The notes under the pieces were generated by a model that had not been told where the DNA came from, searched no databases, and worked only from the letters and a program-made list of their open reading frames with translations. Of a stretch of DNA of 13,166 nucleotides, positions 8,158-13,166 are shown in pieces. The first letter of the stretch is position 1. Every line of letters starts with the position of its first letter. The stretch spans positions 1 to 13,166 of the forward strand of contig JAYPAP010000109.1 in assembly GCA_038123735.1 (NCBI GenBank), given 5' to 3'. This DNA comes from REDI01 sp038123735 (lineage in GTDB: Bacteria > Myxococcota_A > UBA796 > GCA-2862545). The translations under genes were made by a program, and so were the position numbers.

Positions 8158-8187
8158 ACCCACGGCTATCCTTCGATAACCGTGGGT
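8158..8187 (-). terminator. Intrinsic terminator of the peroxiredoxin gene, between convergent genes
   Basis: ACCCACGG (8158-8165) pairs with CCGTGGGT (8180-8187). After one mismatch, TATC pairs with GATA around a CTTC loop. Read on the minus strand the stem is followed by a run of five T (complement of 8154-8158, overlapping the stem base), so it mainly ends transcription from the minus-strand gene. It may also slow transcripts from the antiporter gene, which lack a T tract. Confidence 0.8.
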
Positions 8188-8210
8188 CAAATACGATCCT
8201 GAGCCCGGTG

Positions 8211-8753
8211 CTATTTCCCGAATAGGGCGCGGCAATCCTCAAGAACTTCCTCGGGGTGCTTGCCCACACTGACCTTGTCGTACATCTTGACGACCTTGCC
8301 CTCGGCATCGACCAAGCGCGTGACCCGGCTCGGCATCATCGCCGCCGCAGAGCCCGCTGCCCCCATCTGGATCGCGAGCTCCCGGCCGGAGTCACTCCAG
8401 ATCTCGTACGGGAACTTCTGGTTCTCGACCCAGCCCGCGTTTTTCTCAGGGCGATTGAACGACACCCCGACGATCTCCACGCCCAACTTCTGAAACGATT
8501 CGTAGCGGTCGCGGTACCCGCAACCTTCGATCGTTCAACCAGGCGTCCCGGCCATGGGGAAGAACCACACGACCGTAGGATGTCCCTTGAGATCCTCAAG
8601 CGACCTTGTCTCTCCCGTATGGGAGACCACTCCAGAAAATGCAGCAAGTTCCACACTTCCTCCTTCGTTGTTTACCGATTGGATCTGCGTAGCCGACCCA
8701 CCAGCCGCCGACGCACACCCTGCCAACCATGCCACGATGAACCACGTTCGCAT
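8211..8753 (-). CDS. Selenocysteine-containing peroxiredoxin (BCP type), predicted lipoprotein; UGA read as Sec
   Basis: Predicted 180-residue thiol/selenol peroxidase reducing hydroperoxides. One continuous reading frame is interrupted by a single TGA at 8535-8537. The sequence around it is VVWFFPMAGTPG-U-TIEGCGYRDRY, which puts UGA exactly at the peroxidatic Cys of the BCP/PrxQ family; Cys78, five residues on, matches the resolving Cys. The thioredoxin-fold remainder continues in the same frame (VEIVGVSFNRPEK, then RVTRLVDAEGKVV). A SECIS-like hairpin follows the UGA. The N-terminus MRTWFIVAWLAGC carries a lipobox with Cys13, so the enzyme should act outside the cytoplasm. Start ATG 8753 has AGAGG 5 nt upstream; a GTG at 8759 is an alternative. 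No selA, selB, selC or selD is in the window, so decoding is inferred. Alternatives are a nonsense mutation or an error in a Cys codon. Confidence 0.85.
8495..8534 (-). promoter_or_regulatory. Candidate bacterial SECIS element
   Basis: Directly after the UGA, GGUUGCGG (8525-8518) pairs with CCGCGACC (8514-8507), an 8-bp stem with one U-G pair and the apical loop GUA. Below it, ACGAU next to the UGA pairs with AUCGU (8499-8495), with a partly paired internal loop between the two stems. The first loop base G is separated from the UGA by 17 nt. A G at the start of the loop at this distance is what I recall of the bacterial SECIS consensus bound by SelB. Confidence 0.7.
8535..8537 (-). other. In-frame UGA proposed to encode selenocysteine
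   Basis: Codon 73 of the peroxiredoxin gene. It is the only stop between the start at 8753 and the terminal stop at 8211, and it replaces the catalytic Cys of the TPGCT motif. Confidence 0.82.
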
Positions 8754-8798
8754 CGTCACCTCTCACCCCTCACCCTACCGGCGGCGATCCACCCCGTG

Positions 8799-8804
8799 TA
8801 TCCT
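8799..8804 (+). promoter_or_regulatory. Possible -10 element (TATCCT)
   Basis: TATCCT preceded by GTG lies 59 bp before the ATG at 8858, in the gap between the divergent peroxiredoxin and small-protein genes. The same hexamer occurs at 3692-3697 before another plus-strand gene. No clear -35 element was found. Confidence 0.25.
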
Positions 8805-8857
8805 CATCGTCCGACTCGGTGGCCCTCGCTACGCAGACCGAGCCCGAGGAGCAATCC

Positions 8858-9151
8858 ATGCCTGATTCACCGTCCGATCTGCCCAAACAGTTGCTGTCCG
8901 CCATCGAGAGCGCAGCAAAATCAGGCCTCCACCAGGCGGTTGACCTCGGCAGGGTCGCCGTCGATGCGGGCCGTCACCAACTCGAGCTCCGCCAGGCGCG
9001 GCGCGATCTTGAAGCCTATTACACCCGCCTCGGTCAGGTGACGTTCGAGCTCGCCAAAGACGGAAAGGTCTTGCATCCTACCATCTCCGATGCTGTGGAC
9101 CGGATCGAACGCGCCGAACGCCTCGTCGCCGACCTAGAGCACCAGGCATAA
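8858..9151 (+). CDS. Small helical (coiled-coil) hypothetical protein
   Basis: 97-residue soluble protein of unknown function. ATG 8858 follows GAGGAG (8846-8851) with 6-nt spacing, which favours it over the upstream in-frame start at 8819. The sequence is almost wholly helical by composition, with charged heptad-like stretches (LELRQARRDLEAYYTRLGQV; then VDRIERAERLVADLEHQ). No signal peptide or membrane segment is present. It is divergent from the selenoprotein gene, 104 bp apart, but nothing else links them. Its TAA stop overlaps the A tract that encodes the T run of the terminator on the opposite strand. I do not recognise a named family. Confidence 0.75.
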   Translation: MPDSPSDLPKQLLSAIESAAKSGLHQAVDLGRVAVDAGRHQLELRQARRDLEAYYTRLGQVTFELAKDGKVLHPTISDAVDRIERAERLVADLEHQA

Positions 9152-9179
9152 AAAAAGACCAGCCGACGATGTCGGCTGG
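9150..9179 (-). terminator. Strong intrinsic terminator of tRNA-Ala
   Basis: On the minus strand CCAGCCGAC pairs perfectly with GTCGGCTGG over 9 bp around an ATC loop (9159-9179), followed by TC and seven T (complement of 9150-9156). It begins 4 nt past the discriminator base of tRNA-Ala. It also lies right behind the stop of the small helical gene and may limit read-through there. Confidence 0.9.
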
Positions 9180-9183
9180 CCAA

Positions 9184-9256
9184 TGGAGCTAAGGAGGATC
9201 GAACTCCTGACCTCAAGACTGCCAGTCTTGCGCTCTCCCAGCTGAGCTATAGCCCC
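9184..9256 (-). tRNA. tRNA-Ala (anticodon GGC)
   Basis: On the minus strand the acceptor arm is GGGGCTA / TAGCTCC with discriminator A. The G3-U70 wobble pair, the main identity element of tRNA-Ala, is present. The anticodon stem is CAAGA / TCTTG and the loop CTGGCAG gives anticodon GGC. The T arm is AGGAGTTCGATCCTCCT. CCA is not encoded. Confidence 0.95.
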
Positions 9257-9405
9257 GAACCGGGTGACTCTCGTCGCCCGAGCCCCCGCCTTCTAATGAC
9301 CCCGGAACCCGCGGGCAAGTCCAGCCATGAGAAACCATGGCCCCCGAGCTTTCCCCTCGCCAACCGCTGCGGGTACGATGCGGTCAACTCACGGAGGACA
9401 TCGCG

Positions 9406-9723
9406 ATGTTTTACGAAGTCAACTTTGATGAAGAGACCCGGATCCTATTCGAAGGCCAAGCCTCAGGGGCGATCGCCAAGGGCGGCGGCGGCGTCGACTT
9501 CATCCCCGATGATGCCCTCGACAATAGCTTAGACATGGTGCGAAAGGTGGCGATGAAGCTCGCGATGGAGGTCTGCCCCATCCTGGATAACAGCATGTGC
9601 GCCATGGAGATCGAGTTTGGCGTCCGCGCCGACGGTAACGGCACCGTCATGCTGGCCCAGACCCCCGAGATTGGTCAGTTCAAGATCACGGTCAAGCGCC
9701 CGGTCGTGAAGCGCTCGCGCTGA
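9406..9723 (+). CDS. Trypco1-like (CU044_2847 family) small protein
   Basis: 105-residue cytosolic protein. ATG 9406 is chosen because ACGGAGGAC (GGAGG at 9393-9397) lies 8 nt upstream; the reading from 9337 adds an unlike N-terminus. A first half with short beta-like strands (FYEVNFDEETRILFE) is followed by a Gly-rich turn, a helix (ALDNSLDMVRKVAMKLAMEV) and MEIEFGVRADGNGTVMLA ... GQFKITVKRP. The pattern helix, then E(V/I)EFGV, then a terminal FK(V/I)T strand is what I remember for the trypsin-co-occurring domain 1 family. Members often sit beside proteases or conflict-system genes, but none is seen here. It is the first gene of a tight cluster, with 8 bp to the next. Family assignment is from memory and moderate. 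Confidence 0.6.
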   Translation: MFYEVNFDEETRILFEGQASGAIAKGGGGVDFIPDDALDNSLDMVRKVAMKLAMEVCPILDNSMCAMEIEFGVRADGNGTVMLAQTPEIGQFKITVKRPVVKRSR

Positions 9724-9731
9724 GGTCATGA

Positions 9732-10553
9732 ATGAGCACCCCGGATCTCGGCAATGATCCATCCGTAAAGGTCACTCGGTCGACGGAGAGCGTCGGCCGC
9801 GGCCGGGCGGATGTGGGCCCCGTGCGCCACCTGGTCACCGTGCCAAGCGCGGAGGTGTCGCGCATCCCGGCGAGCGCATGGTCCGGCAGCTCTCGGATCC
9901 CCAGCCGCAGCTTGGTGGATGCTGCCCGTGTACACCCCCGCGTACCCATCGCGGGCGGCCTACGGGCCGGCGATGCACGGGCTCTGGCGCGCACGACCGA
10001 CGATGCGCGCATTGCGAGTCCTCCAGGTGTCGTGGAAGCGGGCTTGGTGGTGGTCGGCTGGTCCACAAGCCTGGTCCTCTGGATGGCCTCTGCGCTGCTC
10101 GCCGCCGTGGGCGTCGGGCTGATCACCGCCGCCATCGCCCTCGTCACCACGCTCGTTACGTTGATCGGCACCGGTTTTTCCTTCGCCAAGCTCCGTGGGT
10201 ACCTCCGCGCCAGAAAGGCCTGGCTCGCCCTCAAGCAGACCGGCGCCGCCACGCTCCAACCGGAAGCCGGCCACGCCCTCAACGCCATCTTCGACCTCCG
10301 GGCCCTCGTCGCTAAGACCGAACTTCCAACCGAAGCCCTCGTCGACATCATCAGCGCCCTCGATGAGCTCGAGGAGCGCCTCCTCGACGGTGGCGACACC
10401 CTCCAATTACCAGCGATCAACCAAGGGCTCAGTGAACTTTCCTCCGCCCTCACCGCACCCGCCGCCCAAGACCACGCCGAGGTCTCCGCCGGCGTCGACC
10501 AAGCCGTGCAGGCCGCGCGCCTCGCCCGACAAGCCAGGCCGTCCCACCGGTGA
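9732..10553 (+). CDS. Hypothetical membrane protein with two transmembrane helices
   Basis: 273-residue protein of unknown function. ATG 9732 follows GAGG (9722-9725), which overlaps the stop of the previous gene. The N-terminal ~95 residues are hydrophilic and low complexity (Arg, Ser, Val, Ala). Residues ~100-150 form a helical hairpin of two membrane segments (GLVVVGWSTSLVLWMASALLA, then a second one ending TLIGTGFSFA). The C-terminal ~110 residues are helical and acidic (LVDIISALDELEERLLDGGD). Its stop overlaps the start of the methyltransferase gene by 4 nt (GTGA). The conserved spacing suggests cotranscription, but no role can be given. Confidence 0.8.
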   Translation: MSTPDLGNDPSVKVTRSTESVGRGRADVGPVRHLVTVPSAEVSRIPASAWSGSSRIPSRSLVDAARVHPRVPIAGGLRAGDARALARTTDDARIASPPGVVEAGLVVVGWSTSLVLWMASALLAAVGVGLITAAIALVTTLVTLIGTGFSFAKLRGYLRARKAWLALKQTGAATLQPEAGHALNAIFDLRALVAKTELPTEALVDIISALDELEERLLDGGDTLQLPAINQGLSELSSALTAPAAQDHAEVSAGVDQAVQAARLARQARPSHR

Positions 10554-11194
10554 CGACCAAGGGCTACCCGCGTCGTGAGCTCCTCCGGAGTCTGGTGCCT
10601 CCGGGGTCACACGTCATCGATGTGGGCGCGGATCACGGTAGGATCTCCGCCTCTATCCCCGGTGCCATCGCTACCGAGCGCATGCCACACCGCCGCAGCG
10701 GGCCGCACACACAGTGGGTCGTCGCCGATGGCCTGGCGCCGTTCAAGACCGTCGATGTGGCGATCATCGCCGGCATGGGCACCAATAAGATCATCGACAT
10801 TCTCACCCGGGGCCCCGCACCGAGGGTGACGATCCTCCATGCGCCCGACACCCCACGCACCCTTCGGCTCTGGCTCGCCGGCCATGGCTGGCGGATCGAT
10901 GCGGAGGGGTTGGCGCCGGAGGGAGGGCGGTTCGCGGAGGTCATTCGCGCCGTTCCAGGCCAGGAAACCACCTCAGGATTGGAGCTGGAGTTCGGTCCCA
11001 AGCTGCTGACTACGCCGAGTCCACATCTCGGTCCCCACCTGGAGGGTCTGGTGAAGTACTTCCGAGCCCTCGCTGCGCGCCTCCGGGACCACGTTCCGGA
11101 TGCCGCAGCTGCCGCTGAAGCTCGGGCCACATTCGCCGAAAACCATCTCCCCACGGCGCGAGCTTTATCAAACTCCTCGCCATTCGAGCCCTGA
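10550..11194 (+). CDS. TrmK-like (COG2384) methyltransferase, shortened SAM-binding core
   Basis: 214-residue class I SAM-dependent methyltransferase resembling TrmK, which methylates N1 of adenine 22 in tRNA. Visible motifs: HVIDVGADHG (residues 21-30, SAM-binding motif I; TrmK has ADIGSDH), GAIATE with Glu43 at the place of the ribose-binding acid, VVADGL (57-62), VDVAIIAGMG (68-77; the family signature is IAGMGG), VTILHAP in place of ILQP, LRLWLAGHGWRIDAEGL, and FAEVIRAV. About a dozen residues of the helix after Glu43 are missing compared with my memory of Bacillus TrmK. Start GTG 10550 overlaps the previous stop (GTGA) and has no clear ribosome binding site, so translation is probably coupled. 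The family is likely; the tRNA target is uncertain because of the deletion. Confidence 0.75.
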   Translation: MTTKGYPRRELLRSLVPPGSHVIDVGADHGRISASIPGAIATERMPHRRSGPHTQWVVADGLAPFKTVDVAIIAGMGTNKIIDILTRGPAPRVTILHAPDTPRTLRLWLAGHGWRIDAEGLAPEGGRFAEVIRAVPGQETTSGLELEFGPKLLTTPSPHLGPHLEGLVKYFRALAARLRDHVPDAAAAAEARATFAENHLPTARALSNSSPFEP

Positions 11195-11236
11195 CCTGCT
11201 AAACGGCGGGGTGACCCGCGCTTAATCGAGGTTTCC

Positions 11237-12931
11237 GTGATTAGAGCTTTCTACGCTATTCTGGTTNNNNNNNNNNCAACCGCCCATGCGGGCCGCCCCG
11301 CTGGCGACCTGATGAACAAGGCCATCGCTCTCGACATCACGGCGACTGGTTTCGACCAACTCTCTGCGGCCGTCCCGAGCGTCATCCCCGAAGACCTCGA
11401 GCTCGGAGACGTGACACAGACCGGCACCTTCTCAGGTATCCCCTACGAAATCGTGGCATCCGACCTCGATGTCGGGCTCGAAGTGACCAGCAGCAAGCTC
11501 AGCCCTGCCGATGGGTACATCCGAGTCACCGGAGAGGCGATTGCCCGCGTCAACTCGCCTTCCAACCTCGCCAAACTCAAGCTGAACACCACCATCATTC
11601 CGGGTTTCCCCTTCACCGTGGTCGACTGCGATTTCTGGGTCAAGCCCGTCAACATCACGCTCGATTCCCGGATCGTAATGGTCATCAAGCCCGATGCAGA
11701 CGGCAATCCAGCGCTGGATGCGATCCTGGAAAAGGCGTGGACCTGGACCTTTCAGGGTTCGGATATCCAGGTGGAGAACTGCCTTGCAGGCGACATCGAT
11801 GATGTGTTGTCCCAAGCTGGCATCTCCGTTTTCGACTTCGTGAAGGGACCGCTCGAAAATGCGGTCAATGAACAGATCGATGCGGCCTTCGTCGACCTTG
11901 AGACCACCCTTGAAGAGTCCTTCAGCGCGCTGCGCATCGACCAGACCTTCGCGATCGGCGAGGGCGAGCTGAGCCTCCTCATCGAGCCAAACGATGTGGT
12001 GATTACCACCAACGGAATGCGCATCAACCTCAAGGGTCAGGCCCAAGCAGACCTGGCAGACTGCGTGTCAGCGGCCGACCTCGCAGAATCTCCTATCACG
12101 AATGGGGGCGCGGCCTCCATTGGCACCGCCCCCGCCGGGGTGGGCCCATTTGGTGCTGCAGTCCTTGCAGATGATGACTTCGTTAATCAGGTCCTCCTCG
12201 CGGCGGCCCGTTCCGGCGCGATCTGCATCGAGCTTTCTGGCGAGACCGGAGACCTGCCGATCAATACCGGCGTCCTCAATCTACTCTCAGACCGATTCCA
12301 AGAGATCGCTCCCGAGACCAAGCCCATGTGGATCGGCATCCGTCCTGCGGAGACCTTGGTGGCGAGCACCAGCGGAAGCAGCGACCTCAACCTGAGCGCC
12401 CCCAACCTGATGATGGACATGTTCGCGGAGATCGACGGTCGGAAGGCCAACGTTCTCGGGCTGACCCTCAACCTCGAGGCAGGGGCTGACCTCAACTTCG
12501 ATGGTCAGACCGGCATTCTCAGCGTGGCTACTGACCTCACCGCCGATGATATTCGCGCCAAAGTCGCCATGAACGAGTTCATTCCTGGTGCAGAGCCCGA
12601 GATCGAAGCGAATGTAGGCGGGTTGTTCGAATCGATCGCCGGTCCGCTTCTCGGCGACATCCTCTCCGGCCTCGAGTTCGCCATCCCTTCCTTCGGTGAG
12701 ATTGGGATTCAGAGCCTTGAGCTTGAGACCGGCGGCACCAGCGGCGAATGGATCGGCGCCTACGCGAACCTCGGGGAAGTCCCCTACGGTTCCGGCGGCT
12801 GTGACGATGCCGGCGGTTGCTCAGATGGTGGCGAGGGATGCGAAGGCGGATGTAGCTCCGCAGGTGGTCGCGGCCTCACGCTGCTGCTGTTCCCGCTCAC
12901 CGTGGCCTTCCTGCGTCGTCGTCGCGTCTAA
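11237..12931 (+). CDS. Secreted protein with MYXO-CTERM-like C-terminal anchor (gap in signal peptide)
   Basis: About 564 residues if the 10 N are taken at face value. GTG 11237 has GAGG 5 nt upstream (11228-11231). The signal peptide starts MIRAFYAILV, is broken by N at 11267-11276, and resumes TAHAGRPA with a likely AHA cleavage site. The body alternates strands and amphipathic helices (LDITATGFDQLSAAVPSVIP; LKLNTTIIPGFPFTVVDCDF; FESIAGPLLGDIL). The style recalls BPI/LBP-type (TULIP) lipid-binding proteins, but this is only an impression. The C-terminus is Cys/Gly-rich (GGCDDAGGCSDGGEGCEGGC), then a hydrophobic helix and RRRR. This tripartite form is like the MYXO-CTERM sorting signal, suggesting display on the cell surface. 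Function unknown. Confidence 0.85.
   Translation: MIRAFYAILVXXXXTAHAGRPAGDLMNKAIALDITATGFDQLSAAVPSVIPEDLELGDVTQTGTFSGIPYEIVASDLDVGLEVTSSKLSPADGYIRVTGEAIARVNSPSNLAKLKLNTTIIPGFPFTVVDCDFWVKPVNITLDSRIVMVIKPDADGNPALDAILEKAWTWTFQGSDIQVENCLAGDIDDVLSQAGISVFDFVKGPLENAVNEQIDAAFVDLETTLEESFSALRIDQTFAIGEGELSLLIEPNDVVITTNGMRINLKGQAQADLADCVSAADLAESPITNGGAASIGTAPAGVGPFGAAVLADDDFVNQVLLAAARSGAICIELSGETGDLPINTGVLNLLSDRFQEIAPETKPMWIGIRPAETLVASTSGSSDLNLSAPNLMMDMFAEIDGRKANVLGLTLNLEAGADLNFDGQTGILSVATDLTADDIRAKVAMNEFIPGAEPEIEANVGGLFESIAGPLLGDILSGLEFAIPSFGEIGIQSLELETGGTSGEWIGAYANLGEVPYGSGGCDDAGGCSDGGEGCEGGCSSAGGRGLTLLLFPLTVAFLRRRRV
11267..11276. other. Assembly gap of 10 N
   Basis: Ten undetermined bases inside the signal-peptide codons of the gene at 11237. 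The frame continues on both sides if the gap is really 10 nt, but a run of exactly 10 N may be a scaffold placeholder of unknown length. Confidence 0.98.
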
Positions 12932-12970
12932 GCGCAAGGCGGCCGTAGAGCGCCAGCGAACATCGGTGTT

Positions 12971-13166
12971 CTAGCGCTTGACCTTGCTGCGGTGCTCAGC
13001 GCTGCCCCACACGTCCAAAAAGGCAGCCGCTGCGTTTCCTCCCTCTACCTGGGCTTTGGCCGCGCGCACGGCTGCGACCGAGTGGCCTAATGCCGGGCCT
13101 AGCACCTCCGCGAGCATCCCCAACATCGTGCCCCGCGCACATAAAACCATCAGACCCTGCCCACGA
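12971..13166 (-). CDS. C-terminal part of an unidentified protein (truncated by the window edge)
   Basis: The minus strand is open from the window edge (first whole codon at 13165) to a TAG at 12971-12973, giving 64 residues. They include LMVLCARGTMLGMLAEVLGP, then HSVAAVRAAKAQVEGGNAAAAFLDVWGS and the end AEHRKVKR. The helical end with a SAEHR-like motif vaguely resembles C-termini of enoyl-CoA hydratase/isomerase proteins, but the evidence is too weak for a name. Codon use fits the neighbours. It converges on the MYXO-CTERM-like gene, 39 bp between stops. Confidence 0.55.
   Translation of the reverse strand, partial: RGQGLMVLCARGTMLGMLAEVLGPALGHSVAAVRAAKAQVEGGNAAAAFLDVWGSAEHRSKVKR

Noticed and set aside
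8211..8486. A separate 91-residue protein starting at a TTG at 8486, with a separate 74-residue protein 8535-8759
   Set aside because: Both halves are in the same frame and together make one complete peroxiredoxin; the TTG would start in the middle of the thioredoxin fold and lacks the active site.
8495..8537. Frameshift or ordinary pseudogene in the peroxiredoxin gene
   Set aside because: No frame change is needed; a single UGA falls exactly on the catalytic Cys codon, the downstream motif residues are intact and a SECIS-like hairpin follows.

Overview
The window comes from a high-GC Gram-negative bacterium. It most resembles a member of the Myxococcota / former Deltaproteobacteria. The clues are several lipoproteins with MopE-like Asp/Cys repeats, a protein ending in a Cys/Gly-rich, membrane-helix, RRRR tail like the MYXO-CTERM sorting signal, and tRNAs without an encoded CCA. 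This is inference from gene content; there is no rRNA or other taxonomic marker here. A run of 10 N at 11267-11276 shows that the contig is a scaffold.

Layout. Positions 89-2573 hold two tandem paralogous surface lipoproteins, each with MopE-like acidic units followed by seven 25-residue BspA/DUF285 repeats and a Cys-containing cap. Convergent to them is a lipoprotein alpha/beta hydrolase (2604-3578, minus). Divergent from the hydrolase is a large lipoprotein with MopE-like repeats and seven FG-GAP repeats, a probable beta-propeller (3718-5724). Then come tRNA-Leu(UAA) (minus), a phytanoyl-CoA-dioxygenase-like gene (5922-6659, minus) and, starting only 25 bp away on the other strand, an NhaC-family antiporter (6685-8136).

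The most notable gene lies at 8211-8753 on the minus strand. It is a BCP-type peroxiredoxin whose peroxidatic Cys codon is an in-frame UGA, followed at once by a hairpin that fits the bacterial SECIS pattern. I read it as a selenocysteine-containing peroxiredoxin that is also a lipoprotein. Ordinary gene calling would split it into two pieces or call it a pseudogene.

The right third holds a small helical protein (8858-9151), tRNA-Ala(GGC) with a strong terminator, and a tight three-gene plus-strand cluster: a Trypco1-like small protein, a two-helix membrane protein and a shortened TrmK-like methyltransferase, the last two overlapping by 4 nt. A secreted protein with a MYXO-CTERM-like tail follows (11237-12931), then the 3' end of a minus-strand gene cut by the window edge. 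The common theme is the cell envelope: at least five products carry lipobox signals and one has a C-terminal anchor. No single pathway links all the genes.
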